NCBI GenBank assembly: GCA_008508345.1
Contig: QNGE01003485.1
Coordinates: forward strand, 19,124 to 83,123
Length of the DNA stretch: 64,000 nucleotides
Direction: 5' to 3'
DNA from: Paragonimus westermani
Taxonomy: Eukaryota > Platyhelminthes > Trematoda > Plagiorchiida > Troglotrematidae
Under the pieces are notes generated by a model. That model did no database searches and was not told the DNA's origin. It saw nothing but the letters and a program-made list of their open reading frames with translations. Positions 22,480-36,600 of the stretch are shown piece after piece; positions within the stretch are counted from its first letter, which is position 1, and each line of letters opens with the position of its first letter. The position numbers and the translations under genes were made by a program.

Positions 22480-22990
22480 AACAACATAGTGTGGTGGATT
22501 GTCAGGTCGGAGGTGCGAGTTTTTCGAACGCTCGGCCGAATACCTCAACGTGGGGGGGAGGTACGTTCGAAAACCTGCCGCGATCGGATCAAGGACAACG
22601 TGCGCGACCGGATGAGTCATCGCTCGACTGGATCGGACCAACGGGCGAGGCAGGGCAGGCGAAATACGACAGACGGCCAGATCGGAGGCGTGGTTTTTCC
22701 AACATTTAGAGAAACATCTCGACACGATGTTGGAATACGGTCAAGGCCAACATTGGGTGGATGGCGGACAGCACGAGCAGCCGGACGAGCCATTGCGCAA
22801 CGAAATCGGACATACAGACGAGGAATGGCAGGCGGAAAACCCCCCCGATAGAAGGCGCCGATCACACACGTAAACCGGTCAGAAGTGCACACAACGTGTG
22901 AACGGAAACCGGGGGGTGTTGCGGGTTGGAATTATGACTCATAAACGAGAGAGCGCGCGTTGCATGTGACTGGCGATTTGGACAATAAAT
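22480..22990. other. GC- and CpG-rich island, nature unknown
   Basis: From about 22480 to 22930 the base composition changes sharply: long stretches are rich in CG dinucleotides (for example around 22577-22690) while the flanks are AT-rich. It contains two related motifs, GGTCGGAGGTGCGAGTTTTT at about 22504 and GATCGGAGGCGTGGTTTTT at about 22680, so there is an imprecise internal duplication of about 175 bp period. A run of G (22551-22557) and a run of C (22840-22846) are also present. Upstream, near 22417, lies TATATAAC. Downstream, AATAAA occurs at 22984. Several overlapping frames of 72-120 codons on both strands stay open only because stop codons are rare at this composition. It could be an LTR, another non-coding repeat, or a promoter island. 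I cannot choose. Confidence 0.4.
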
Positions 22991-25900
22991 ATTGTGCTTT
23001 ATTGGACGCCTTCTCGCTACAATAGGGCTGGTCATCTATGATGACATGGTCAACTGTGTAAGTAAATGTGTTTCAGATTACCGTAGTTTACTTTGGAACG
23101 ATGTGTAATTTCCTGGTTAGTTCATTCATGAAAATTTGGCAGTGACAAGAGAGTAGTCAATCCTATCTACGGTCTAGGATAATGTTGCTGGGTAGACTCT
23201 TACGGACAAAACCAGTCGAGCTGAAGCGCTTGGTAGTGTTTGAACTAAGACGAAAATCTTGTGCATTACTTCAGCTTTGGGCTAATGCAGCAGTAATTGA
23301 TGTACGCTTCTTGAAAGATGGGTTGTTTCCATTTGACTAGCAGAAAGCAAACCTATAAAAGAATACCCCAGGCCTCCCGCTTCGGATTATGTCTCTGGTG
23401 TTGAGATTTGGCTGGCAATACACTTGTCTAAATCCACGGTCTCTTACTGCTTGCAGTGGATGATTCATAACAAAAAAGAACTCGGTGTGATTACATGTTT
23501 CTGACTGAACATGAAGGTAGCTAATGTGTTTCAAAGTGTGAAATCTTGTTGACATTGTGGTTGGCGAACCCTGGCTGTGCAAGTCTAGGGTATAGACATA
23601 TTTTTTATAATCATCCAAAACAACGCAGTGCTGGTTAGTTAAACGCCATACGAGCGGAGAATGAACAGACCTGAGTTAACAACATAAAGGTGAGACCTCA
23701 GTGACTAAATTGCGACAACCACACAGACAATAAAGTCGTATACAAGGTTAACAGACCTGGTAACCAGAGTTCTTCAAGAGCCCACTGCCACACACCACTG
23801 GTTATCTTGATATCGTAGGTAACCCAAGCAAATAAAACACAACCTACTAGCTACTAAACTCGATGAACCATCACACTCTAAACGTTTTTATTATAAGAGC
23901 TTGCACATGTGATAGGATATGCTGAAAAGTTCGTGGGCTTCTTTAGGATATACAGTCATTTGTACAGTTCCGTAGTTAGGCTAGTCAGCAGAGATGTCGA
24001 TAGTGGCGAATTCATATGTCATGTCAGTTAACTGTAACGAAATGTGATGGCACTAGCTGTCTACTTGAACTGTCCAGACTGTCTTATTTCTAAAGTGTAC
24101 AGCAATTAGTTAACAATACAACCAAAGAAACGTATTTACAGCCTTTTCACATATGAAAACCGATTCTTTTTGTACTTGTTCAGAGCTTTTACGCGCTATG
24201 TTATGCGTTTGAGGATATTCAGTGAATCCTATTCTGGCCGACATGGTCCAGATATAACTGGACAAACGCAGCTAAGCGTACCTTGTTAGCCCGACATCTG
24301 GCCCAGTAGGTTATCGGGAACGAACGCTCCTCAAAAAATCGTTTCCACATGTACGGATTCCATCAAATGTCCACTCACAATGATACACACGCCCCAGCTG
24401 CGAATCGTACGCACACGCGAATCAAACACACCGTGCGTGTGGTAAGTGGTCGAAAATAACTTCAGGACAGTCAAACATACTGGAGTAAATAAAGCCAGGA
24501 TGATAGGTCGAAAACTACACTAAGAACTAGGTTCCGCTATCTGCGAAAATATTTCCGTAGAGAAGTACGTCAGTTGCGTGTGAGAAGTTATGCGTTATTT
24601 CGTCGTATGGACGCCGACGGGACACGTCTGAACCACACTGTCGGTTAAATTCAGTTGCTTGAAAACAGTTGATGAAAAGAAGTATTCTACATCCGTAGGT
24701 ATGGCAGCTGACAATTTGATAGAAATCCGTACGTGTTTCATAACTATCATGGAATTACGTGAACAGGTTCACCAGTGGACAACATGTGAAATACCGCAGC
24801 GGTCTGTATACGTTTTAATCATCGAGTTGTCTCTAGGTGCGGTTTTCATCTGCTCACAGAACCATTATATTCGGGGTTTCTATGAAAAGTGTACAAAAGT
24901 ACCTGAGATATTGTAATTTACGGAAGAAGACAACACGCCAAGTATTCATGGACTCAAACGCGGGGTCCAGTGAAAGTGTGTTCATTAGGACTGATAACAT
25001 TTTTGGTTAATCGGCTTTAGTATCATGTGAGCATTTCAGCTGGTGATAGTGAACAAAATGTCGCTGTGTCGTCCAGTTTTCCTCCAAAATGCACTGTCCG
25101 AATTTGTACAGTCTACACAGGGGCGATGGGAGTTCTAGTCCCTGGTTCTGACCACGGCCATATCTTACCTTGCTACCAAAACACGTGATCTCAGCAGAAC
25201 TAGGAATTTTGCTGCGAACGTTCCATCTAAGTTGGACTGCGATAAAGGTCCTTCACCTTCCTTTGATCTACTCAAGGAATCTCACATACTGAATTTGGTT
25301 CACTGTGTAACTGACGTATTAGTAACCGAAACAATGATCCTCTTTTTTCAAGCTTTCTGGGATTTGCCAGTTAGCACAAACCGTGCGTTCCAGGCAAATA
25401 CAAGTTCGCGTCTAATATATTCCATCTGACCATAGCAGACGAAGCCTGTTACTAGTGATCTCGTTCTAGCCCAATGTTTGTGAACTGTACCACCAAACGT
25501 GTAGCTGGTGGTCTGGAAACCTGACACTGAAACTAATTCCGTCCAGGTTTGTGCAAAATGAAGACAGCGAATCAAATCAATAAGACGATTTGTACGCCCA
25601 AAGACGTGAATTTTAAACCCTTATGTGACAGAGCGCGTTAACGGGGAACAATTTCCACTAACTCTAAATGTTCTACTATCGTTTGCTTGATTTTTTTCAT
25701 CTGAAAGTTGCATGCATTTTAAGGTGGACGGCTATACAAACAGGTATAGGTTATCAAGGTTAACGATGTTCAGATAAAACTACAACACAGAACGGTTTGT
25801 TAGAGAAGATTAGTGAGGAGACTCAATAGATAGTATACGTCCTCGCGGATAGGTAGGATAAGGTCATTAGTGTTTAGACGTTATATAAAACTTGCTGTAG

Positions 25901-26829
25901 GTAATACGTATCCTTTTCAAAATTTTTCATAAAAAATGCCTACACAGCTTGACGATCAGGCAGTAGACAGTTTTCAGCACATCACTTTCTAAGAGGTTTC
26001 CAAAAAGGCCAGGAGCGAATGAGCGCGGATTTTTTGTGAACCGCATTAGTTCCAATAAAATACCTGGCTAGTTCTTAGGTGTATCTTGTCTGCTTGATAT
26101 TTCGAGCCTAAGAATTATTGACGAAAGGAATTACTGACTTCATTTGTCTCAAAGAATGAATTTACGGTGCCATAAATGGTTTGCGTAGGTCCCTAACTGT
26201 CATACAGCCATGATGAAACAAATCAAGCTTCAGCCAAGAAAAAGAGAAGAATGGCCCTGACCCGCAAAAACAACTGTATCTATACTCACACATTTAACAT
26301 TACCAGGGATACACGTTGTAAACAAACAATCGGCCTATTAGTAGGAGTGAGATTTCATCAGCAATTCTAATTCAGCACGGCTTTCAATGACCCACGTCAC
26401 TAAGTAAAGTTACACCACAGACAGATTTGCCAGGATAGAAGTGAAGTGACGTCTGTACTCAAACGCTGCTTTGTGAATTTGAATGTAATAGCATGACAGA
26501 AATGATAGTTATTCGAATAAAATCGACGAGCCAATGACATCACTATCACGGAAAACGCAAACTAACTACAAAGTGATCAGGCCAACTGTCTGACATTCGG
26601 GGACAAATTTGGGATGGTGAACACTGTGGCTTATGCATGGGGGATATGTAACAGTCTGTCTTAGCAGTGGCCTGTTGATGGGTGGAGTGTAAAAAGGTAA
26701 CTGTAGAGTCCTACATTTTTATATAAGCACCATATGTCTTGATTCGACCGATCTCTCCAGACAGGCGGCTGTGTTGGAAAATCCCTGAAAAGGCAACTAT
26801 ATCGGTGTCGCTAAGACATGCTCACTCAC
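22991..26829. other. gene-poor stretch, nothing recognised
   Basis: No supported gene, RNA or element. Open frames are at most 93 codons and carry no motif I know. If the exon at 26830-27186 belongs to a minus-strand gene, its next exons should be in this direction, but I found none with convincing splice sites. Confidence 0.4.
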
Positions 26830-27186
26830 CGCTCTTTTCGCCACTTCAGCTTGATTATCCGGCGATCTCCAACTATTTTCACTTACACCCAAGCCAACCG
26901 TCTTACGCTGCCTGATATCAACCACGTTGTTGGGCCGGGGACTGAGCGAACCAAGAAGCATGCTATTCTGCTGCCGACCTTCGAACCCAGACAGCGCGGG
27001 ACCGAAACGATCAACAACTCCTGGACTGACCGGCCCGAAAGCCAGTTTATTTAGATCGGAAGATGAAGACACAGGTCCGTCAACCGAGTCGCGTAAAATT
27101 GAGCTGTTCACTGCTGACCTGTCATTTGGGAGTGTGAACTGCGATTCCGTTTCCTCTGTCCAGTTACCAGGATGCGTGATCGAACT
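26830..27186 (-). CDS. internal coding exon, Ser/Pro/Gly-rich protein of unknown family
   Basis: Minus-strand exon of 357 bp, exactly 119 codons, phase 0 at both ends. Acceptor: CTTGACAG at 27194-27187, preceded by a moderately pyrimidine-rich stretch. Donor: GCG|GTGAGTGAG with GT at 26829-26828. The frame is open throughout and stops occur in the flanks. The protein reads NWTEETESQFTLPNDR near its start, then SVDGPVSSSSDLNK, FGPVSPGVVDRFGPALSGF, LLGSLSPRPNN and ends QAEVAKRA. It is rich in Ser, Pro, Gly and Asn with no hydrophobic core, as in intrinsically disordered linkers of large scaffold or signalling proteins. No family recognised. The other minus-strand phase 0-0 exon at 40470-40973 has similar composition and could be an upstream exon of the same gene across a 13.3-kb intron. 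Confidence 0.6.
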
Positions 27187-28440
27187 CTGTCAAGTATGGC
27201 GACCAGAAAGTGTTAGCAAGCTCAGAAATTAACTATAAATTCTAACAAAGCCAAAACATAATCATAGTCGTACACTACAGTTTAATAAACAGATAGTGCT
27301 TTGGGTTCCTAACAATATAACCAGAACTGGAAAGCATAATCAGAACTGCAATTATTGTGATTAAACTTTTACCTAGGGCTATGACACCTTAGTAACTGGA
27401 ATAACTGAAAGAGCCAGTTGGTATACGAATTCCGTTTATTTAGTTGGTTTTACCTCAGACGTTAGGATCGAGAAGTAGGAGTTTGTTGCACAGATACCTT
27501 GTTCTCACTGCCCAGCTTGCACTGCCTCTATAATAGCCAGCACAATTCGGATCCGTTTCCTCGAAAACAATTGATAATCTAGGTCTTAGTGCACATGTTT
27601 ATCTGGCTATTCGTCACTGTTTGGCTAAGAACGTAATTCCAACATGTTTTACCGTGGAACAGTAGAACAGGACAGTAATTAGACAATAGCATGGGTACTC
27701 TTGGAAAACGAAGAAACGAAATTGCAGAACAAACGTCTATCGAACGATTTGTTAAACGATCTTTGTTAAACTGTCTTTATTCGTAAATTCTTTGAATGAA
27801 CGCATTTAGCAGTTTAATTCTGCTTGTTTCCGGTCAGGAAATGGTGTCATGTAGTTCAACATCCTGGGTGTGTTTTTCAACTTGTGCGCAGTATCGCTCC
27901 TAAAACTGCACCCTACATAAAAAATCTGATTATAGTTGAAAAATACTTTTTAATCACCGTCGCCGCACTGTCAGAGAAAAAGTTCGTTAAAGTGTCGTCA
28001 AAACATACACCAATCTTCAATAGTAAAAAAACACGATGCACAGAAGTTTTTCCCATAAAACCATGTGGATCAGACGAAAAACACATAAAACTTTTTATAT
28101 GAATACGTTATTCAAAAATAATCTTCCAGTATGTTCCAAATTCAAAAACTAAGATTTTTTGTGGGTAATCAGGAAAAGCGTAATATAACAGTTTATAGTG
28201 AGTGTATTTTTGTCACTTTCTTTACCATTTCGTTAATTATGAGGCGAATCACTTTTTTAGTCATAATGGCAGAACAGGCATCTACGCCAGTTAGATGAGT
28301 GGTTCAATTTATCCAATAAAATCCAGTTTTGAAAGTCAATGTTTTTGTACAACAACACAAGAAACAAACGCAATTCTCAAATCAAAGGGCCGTTAACTAT
28401 GAAATAAAGAACTTCTTAAGTTATGTGGGTGATGGACAGC
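27187..28440. other. intron-like or intergenic stretch, nothing recognised
   Basis: No motif or element seen. Plus frame 27824-28102 (92 codons, Lys-rich) is chance length. Confidence 0.4.
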
Positions 28441-28441
28441 T

Positions 28442-28545
28442 TGGTCTGATGGATAACAAGCGATGATGTCATGTTAACAGAGGAGTTTGGTTTGCTTAAT
28501 CCAACTGGATGATTCTACTGTAGTGAATAAATTAGAGTTCAAATC
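28442..28545 (+). repeat. possible tRNA-like SINE head
   Basis: A box TGGTCTGATGG at 28442-28452 (10 of 11 against TRGYNNARNGG) followed by a tRNA-like ATAACAAGC. A B-box match GTTCAAATC at 28537-28545 fits GWTCRANNC fully and lies in GAGTTCAAATCTC. The gap of 84 bases is longer than in ordinary tRNAs, so either there is an insertion or the pairing of the two boxes is chance. No ribozyme follows. Confidence 0.3.
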
Positions 28546-31500
28546 TCGAAATGATCAAGAATCGGGCGGCGTTTGCTTCGGATTGAATGTATCACAAAGT
28601 TTCAGATGTTGTTGATGACGAATGGAAATGTACAAAATCCTTCATTGATTGCTATTTTCACTTTTGATAAGAATATTTTGCTCTGTTTAACAGAAATTCG
28701 GAGATAAGAGGTAACAGCAGTGTGACGAACTGAACAGATGGAGAAAAACTGTTAGTACTGTTGTGTTGAAGTGCAATATACAGTGTACAGTATTGAGCAT
28801 GAATTAAGTCTGAAGTGTTCTGTAGTTAGTTGAAGAGTATCGACTGCAAAACTTTGCAAGAGAAGTGGAAGATTCTGATTATGTTGAGTAATCCTATTTT
28901 TCGCGTAGATGTTAACTTCTACCAAATCCACGTAACTTTCATCTGATCGAATACAACACTTCAAAGACAGCAGGCAAGTTAGCTGAAATTTGACGAATTT
29001 CCTGGTTACCTGGTTATACTGCTCTGATGATTCGCCGTTGAGTGAGGGTAGTATAAACTTGACTTAGCGCTATATATGAATAGCGTACAGGTAAGTCCAT
29101 TGGTTGCCAGTACCCCCAGGATCATATTCTCATTTGATCCACAATAAGAATGAGGCAAGGCTGTACAAGCTATTGATAAGACGGGCCAAACTGAACTCCA
29201 GTTTAGATTTTCAAAAATGTCGGTCTCACCTATAACAGATCTAGTACGATTTTCATTTCACTTGTGTTTACCAGACTCCAAAGTTGTAATCGAGCTGCAA
29301 AATTGGATGTAGGCTAGAGGGTTTGGCATTTATAAGTTTTTGCAGAACCACTCAAGCAAAGCATTGCCTCTTCAAAATAGAAAGTTCAGTAACGATGGTT
29401 TTTGAAAAAAATACCAAAGCAAAATATTTCAGGATGATTCACGTCGTGGGAGTGTAGCCTTCTCAACATCACCCCCTGATTTGGTTTGCGGCGGCGTTTT
29501 TTAAATCTTTCTGCAGGGATGTTTTACACGTAATACACTACTGAGCTAACTGGTGAAACTCCAGCTAAGAGTTGGCAGCGCTTATCAGGACAACCTATCC
29601 GTCCGAAATTTCATTTGATTTTGCCGGTGGCCGGACGTTACTAGTGGCTTTGTGGGAGGTTTCCGTCTTCCAAAAACTTTCGAAACAATTTACCTGACCC
29701 GCATTAAAGATACTAGTCCGCATGTTGAAATGTCTGCTACTAAACATGTCTGTGACTGTGTTTTCCTTTTCGTTACAGATAGTATACAAAAACACTTGTA
29801 TATGTAAGAGGCCCTTTCCGACTCTACTGCACCATTAGAAGCTCACTAGGTTGCTCTGCTACCATCGAGTTAATCAAAGAAATGTAGCACATTGTAGTGG
29901 TGTTATGAACGGCCAAGTTGAACCTCGCACTCGAACGCAAGTTGACGTCACTCTCTAATGCAACTCCACATTCCATAGTAAGGAATAAGCTCAGCTTTAT
30001 CCAGCCGACTTGAAAACAGTCTGGGTGAGAGTGAAACTTCACTGTTATGTACGCACAGAAGGCAGGCCAGTTGCATATCGTAAATGCTTGCCTACAAAAC
30101 CTGGGGACAAGATTTCCGAACAAGGTTTTGTTGTCTGACGGTTGAGGATTTCAGCAAAGCTAACTTTTTCACGGTTCTGTACAAGCAGAAAGGCTTGCGT
30201 AATATTACTTCATGATTTCTGAATATCCCGTTACGTTTGACAATAGCGTGTATTGTAACTACTGTGGAGCCCAGCATTAGACACCTAACAAAGTGCTTCA
30301 GCTCCCATAAGGTTCACCCACGGATGTGTTAAACTGAAAAAGAGGAGTACTGAACATCCGTACTTACACCTTTACTCCGGCGAATTTTCCCGAACAATGT
30401 TTCAAATCAAGCTTGACCATTTGACAATGTCTGTTACACGCCAGTTGACATTAACTTCGGGTTCTCGTAAGCGCTCAACCAACTCGTTAGTGTCACGTTA
30501 TTTGACTTAGTTCAATCTCTTTCTCCTAACCACCCTACAGGTTGTGATAAACAGTTTATAACCTTTCACATTCACTATCTCACGTGTACGTTCAATAAAC
30601 TTCTTTCTCGCTGTATCATCGCTTGTTAAATCGTTACCAGATTCCCATGGAGTTCACTTGTTCAAACCATTATTTGTACGAATGTCAGTACGGAGAATGC
30701 CAACTGTTGTTCGGCAATCGTTATATTAAAGTTACCAAATAATTTGAAGGACAGTTAATTATGCAAGTTCACATTGCTGATTTGTACATTATTCTCATAA
30801 ACTTCCGGCTGTTCCTTCTGCACACACATACCAGTGTTGTTAGTTCGCTGCATTACTTTTTTATACTACCACAATGAAAATGCACGTTACCTGCATGCGC
30901 TAGCAGTATTTTCAGTCTTCATAGTATACTGGCATTTCGCAACAAACAGTCCGATGCTATCAGACAGTCACCAGCTGATTTGAGTTATAATGCACTTCAA
31001 AAAAAGTGATTTAAAAAAGGTTGAAAAAGCAGTTGTAACAAGATTAAGCGCTCAGTCGAAGTCCGTATGATGCCTTCAGGATGATAGACTATCCCGAAAT
31101 TACCGCCCAGACATCACGTGTTTTAGGGACCAGTACTCGTCATCACATAGCAAGTAGGAAATACTGCAAGCACGTAACCGATTGTTAAACACAAATATAA
31201 TTTATATGGAACGCTTACCAATCAGAAAACTTCTATCTAGTCCTGAAGCAAGGGACATCAAGTTTCTATCCATAAACGAAATTATTTTCATTAAATGACT
31301 GGAAAAAAGTTTTTAGATTACGGGGTGAACAGTGAAATGTTCGAACAACGTAACATTATTTGGTTGCTCCGTACCACAAAAATGAAAGACGAAATTACAC
31401 TGTTTAATAGTTACTTGTGACAGCTTCAACAAACGTCATGCTATAAACCGAATCTACCTGTCGATGTGAGCGTATGCGCCATTACAGTGCTGTTTGGTAA

Positions 31501-33600
31501 AAGATGTCACACGAGAGAAAACGGTTGTTTGATTTTTCTCTCACTTGAGTCGGTTTGATAGGCGATACTAAGAAGTCTACACCACGGTTGCTACAAAACA
31601 CTGTTGAGCAGATATCACGTTACATTTACTAACCTTAGTCTGCTCGTCTTTGTATTTTTAATCCGGATAGACCCCTTGTTTTAACTGGTCATCAATCAAT
31701 TTGCGTTTATTTTTAACCGGTTGAGGCTAACGCGACCAGATTTTGACTCATATGTCTGCGTCTAAATCCTGCCTGCACCTCCATCATCCAACGTTGCGAA
31801 TTACTTAAATTCCAACCAACTAAGAACCACTTAAGCCTTACAAACACGCACACTGTTTATGCACATCAGGCTTAAACACGACTTACTTTATTTCACTGCT
31901 AGACGATGATTCATACATTGTCGAATAATTTCGATGTCAACCATAGAATTCACACCAAATTATAAAAACAGCTGCTATAAATTATTACCAATGGTTTCTG
32001 TTTCACTTTACGGTTTCGTTTTACAAAATACTCATCAAGCAAACATATTTCGTTTAAAATTTACGATCAAACAGGAAATTCGAAGTAGAGGTGTAAGAGA
32101 CCGACCGCAAAAATTTCCTTCAGAATTCAATCAGACAGGCTTGGTGAGTCGATCAGGCAAGCATGTAGAAATACGTTCGAATTCCGGTGCACCTCTAAGT
32201 GTTTGCAGTGAAAAATTATGACCAGTTGAGGTCACATCTGACAAGCTGTCAACATATTGCACGCTAAAAGGAATGAAGGATGGACACAATACGTTAAATT
32301 TTGCTAAGAAATCTGTACTCAAGGATACTGTGTTTTTAAAACCGTGGAAATTTTAAACGATTCTTTGGAAGTAGTTGAATTAACATAAACTCAGGTGAAT
32401 TGGAGTGGAGTAGCACTGCTTACATTCACACATTAGTTAAGCGTACGAAAATTTCGACATCACTTCGTGCATTACAAAAAGAATGCGAAGAATATGGATC
32501 CTACTCAGGCGTCTGGTATGCATACCCCGTCCGCCGCAAAGGTTGAGTAGAGCAAGCTTTGGTTTAACGATAAGACTGTACGTAGCACGGCGTTACATGG
32601 AGTCGAATAATCTAGAATAGTGAATGGGGATTTACTTTGCTTCAGCCTGTTGGATGACTTGGTGTACGGAAGACAGGTGGCAGAGTTTCGAAACTGAGTA
32701 CATCAAGTCGACTACTCCCACGGGAACGTTTGAAGACGTTGTCTCTCTCGCAGATGGATATGCACTAGTTACACATAGCACATTGTATAAACAGCTTCCA
32801 TCTTCCCCATATTCTTTACTTGGCAGCAACTGAACTCCGAGTATTTCTGGGCGTTGTCGTTTTGTGACTGCTCGTTAAGCAGCCCACTGTCCCAACAGAG
32901 AGTGGAAATTCCCACTTCACAAATTCGCACGTAAAACCCATTAGCCTTTACATGCCCATTTTTCGAACTAGCTCCCAGAACACAAACATACCTGACAGAA
33001 TATCTCATCACTGCGTCTTATTTACAACTTATTATGCTAGTCATTTTCCACACAATCTCAATTAAGTTTTCCTGCCTGTTAGTCTCCTTCTTGATTATAT
33101 AAACCGACTACAGAACGCCTTTGTTTTACTGAAGTAAAGACAAGGAGGCGAAGTCGGAGACCTTTCTTGATTCCGAAAAATAACCTTTGAATTTTTTTCA
33201 CAGTTAAATATGTGCTGCTCCAAGTCACGTTTCGTTTGGTTGCAAGTAGAAAAAAGTCCAGATTACAGGTGCATAGAACAATACGATGCAGCTGGGCAAA
33301 GATAGATTCAGCAAAGCCAATGATAGGTCACCATTATTGAACAACGTGAAACCGTCTTCTGTATTCTATTCTACATGCTCACTCAGATGACAGCGCAAGG
33401 TCATGGACGGTTTTCGCCTCCAAAACTTCCAAATGTATTAAAGCTGACAAGGAAGCGAGTAAGTGACCATGGCGTTCTAAGCCGAAGCTTTTTCTCCCCC
33501 GAGCTGAAGTTGCTTCAGTCTTCTTTTGTTGTTTCTTTTTAGCTTGCCCAACTGATTGAACATACACGACTCACAATGTAAGAGACTCCATGTTGGCCAG
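28546..33600. other. gene-poor stretch, nothing recognised
   Basis: No gene or element I can support. Frames of up to 104 codons on either strand lack motifs. The plus frame 32624-32833 (69 codons) and its minus shadow both look protein-like, but neither has clear splice sites. Confidence 0.4.
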
Positions 33601-33636
33601 TATGTATGTATGTATGTATGTATGTATGTATGTATG
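33601..33636 (+). repeat. microsatellite (TATG)9
   Basis: Nine perfect tandem copies of the tetranucleotide TATG. Confidence 0.98.
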
Positions 33637-36600
33637 TCTCGCTCTAACTTGACTGAGTTATCTCTTGTGTGAATTCAATCGGCAGCGGTACGCAGCCAGA
33701 CATCCGAGTGCAGTGAGCTGTGAGTAACGGGCTTTATTCAAAGAACCACCATTGTTCAACTGCGTCGCTCAAAACAGAAATCATTTAGATCAGACTGTCG
33801 AAGTTGTTTTGGTCACTGATGTGCACAGTCTTCTTGCTAGCTGGTATACATCATCTACGACCACCATATTTAAAAACATCTATTTCGGTGGATATGCCCG
33901 GTAGTTGTTTGTTGGTTTGAATCACGCGCTAGCATTTAAATGAGCGTGTCAAGAAAAGTCGCTCAGATTTTGTACGAGTAGGAGACTCGAGAAAAAAAGA
34001 ACGCTCTGTTAATTTCCGGAAGTCACATCTGGAAGAAACGGAAACTGTCGAACGCAAACTGTTTCTGTTCATCCGAACTAACAACATACAACATGGTATT
34101 TCCCCCAACCAACAACTAAATGAACGGAAACGCTAACTCGATAATGTCAGTTAATGTCGGAAAGGAGCCGGTTAGTTTCAGTCTCGTAATTGGAATACTG
34201 TAAGTGGCAATACGCTAGTTGGAGTAGACATAAGCCGATGATTAACAGTGGGGTTTGCGGAAACCGCTTCTAGTATATTTAAGTTTAACACATTCCTTTA
34301 AATAAGATGTTGTTGTCTGATGTGGACTATTCAACTATCTCCATATGTTGTCAATAGCGTTTGGCTTACTTACTGCTAAGGAAGTATGAGGATGGAATGA
34401 AGCGTTGTCGTTTAGTTTGAGCACCTCTAACTGGCGATCCATTATTTATGCTGTAGCTGGGCTCTGTAACTGCGAACAAGTCACTCATTGATGCATGATT
34501 TTCTAATGAAAGACCGTTATGCAAAAATGTTAACGGTAATTTAATAAGCTTTTGAGAGGTATTTGTGGAGTCCATTGTGACAGAGCAGCTTGCCGTGTAA
34601 AGTTCGTTTAAGGAAGGTTCCCTTTAATTCAATCAGCTGCTTTTCGGTCAGTGTGTACTTAGGTTTGATTTACCTCTACATAACAGTCGTTGGTTCCAAT
34701 GGTTGAGGAGGAATGTGTTTATTTCCAGTCTCCAAGAGAGGTAACAAGTCTGATGTTGAAAGGCTTCTCTTTTATGGGGAAGTAGTAAGCTCAATACCAT
34801 GCAGTTGGGTTTGTTTCAAAGGAATCTTCTAAGCAAAAAGTACTGTGTGGGCAGACCACCGTGCTGTAGTTTATTCATGTCTTCCTCCATAATTCCACCA
34901 CATACAGATTGTGTCAAAGAATCAATACTACTTCGGACTCGCACCATTTACGCTTCTATTATGGCCTTACGTGACCACGTGAATCGTTCAAGCCCGAAAG
35001 TAAATGTAAAACAGCAACACAGCCAGCCTTCTGAAAATTCCCTAGAAAAAATTACACGGTGTTAGTTGAAAACTTATAAAAAAGCGTAACTGTTTAAAAA
35101 GGTGAGGTTTCACAGTCAGAGTGGAAGGGCCAAACGTTTTATGTATTACCTACAGAAATCGGAGGACAGTACAAAATATAGTAGAATATGAGAGAAACGT
35201 AGTTAAATGTTGAACCAAATCTACCAGTGAATTCATCATATGAAGACTGTTAGCAAAGAAAGCTGTGTGCCAACCACCAATTCCAGCAAGCCCATTACCA
35301 TGAAAACACCTGGACAGCCATAAAAATTGAGCTGCCTGATGCTGAATATCCCCATTCTTTCGTCAATAAAAACAATCGTTGTGACTGCGCATATCATGTT
35401 ACAGTGTCAGTGGGATAAGGAAAACAGTTTAGCGATTAGCAAAGTTGGTTCCGTTCAAACAATGTTCATGACAGTCAGTAACCATTGTCAAACAAATTAT
35501 TAGACGGTGCAACGCAAACATAGCAAAAAAAGTAAAGGTCATCAGTCCGTGTGAAAAAAAGAATGTTTTTAAGGTGGTTGACACCATTCCTTCATTGTTT
35601 GCAAATAAAATTAGTTTCTCGCTAGAGCATAAGACCCTATAATTAAAAAAAACAATCAGTAAGCATGCAAAAGTGCAGGGTTTTCCATTTCTAATAAAAA
35701 ACAGTAATAGCGCAAGTGCTGTAGTCAAGTGTTAATCCTGAAATTTGTCATAATTACGAGCGAAAGTGCGTTTTCAACCTGGTATTCAAAATCACACCAG
35801 TAAGAAGATAATAACCAACTTTGAATATCGCAATTAATGTGTGTGGAGGGATACTTACAAGACCAAGGAAATGGTGACTAAAAATTTGGTCAGTTGTACA
35901 GTGATTGGCGGTTCAAATCACGTTCATATGAAACCTATAACTAAAGTAATAACATGAGGGAGACATGAGATGATTTGCCTGCTGGTTTGGGGATAAACTA
36001 CCTACTAATAAATAATAAGTTTTTAGAAACCTACCTTGCATTTGTAAATTCTTTACTGTCCATAGCACAACACCCAGCAATGTATAGCATACGGTATTTT
36101 TGGATAACATTTGGCTGCATGTTTTATCAAAAGCTGATTGCAGTGGATTGCAGATATATACCAACAAGATGGTGATATGTTGTGCAACAGGTTTACATCG
36201 TTATTCAAGTCAACCCACTTTTACAGTCAAAGCTTGTAGAGTTCCAAGTTAAGTTTCACAACGTGGCGAACAAACTATAATCTAGAGGTTGTGTGCACAC
36301 ACAAAAGACAGTTTCTTAGTCGTCACCACTCCACAGTCCGCCATAATCAGGTCTTATCGGAAGTGTGAACGTAAATATGGTCGTTTGACCATATTAGTCG
36401 TTCCAATACATGCTGACAGCTTTTTGAGCATGCACAGTGAAAATAATCTGAATGCAATTACTGATTCACGCAGCTTTCATGGAACATCTGTGGGCGACCT
36501 TGTCTGCGTACTACATTGTTTGTTGGACACCCGGAGGCTTTCAATTGTTTTAGTGGATCTCATAACAACATCAACTTCACGTCGGAGGAGGAAGTAAGGA

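Noticed and set aside
22596..22650. GGATGAGTCATCGCTCGACTG in the GC-rich island as a ribozyme core
   Set aside because: It resembles the first core segment only loosely; no GAA core with stems follows.
33383..33551. Lys-rich minus frame (KKKQQKK...) that looked like an exon
   Set aside because: The Lys/Gln run is the reverse complement of a strong plus-strand pyrimidine tract ending in TTTTTAG at 33542, so it more likely reflects a plus-strand splice acceptor or chance than a minus-strand exon. A 12-codon plus tail after that AG is too short to call.
35890..35925. Isolated B-box match (GTTCAAATC) as a tRNA gene
   Set aside because: No A box at suitable distance and no cloverleaf can be folded around it.
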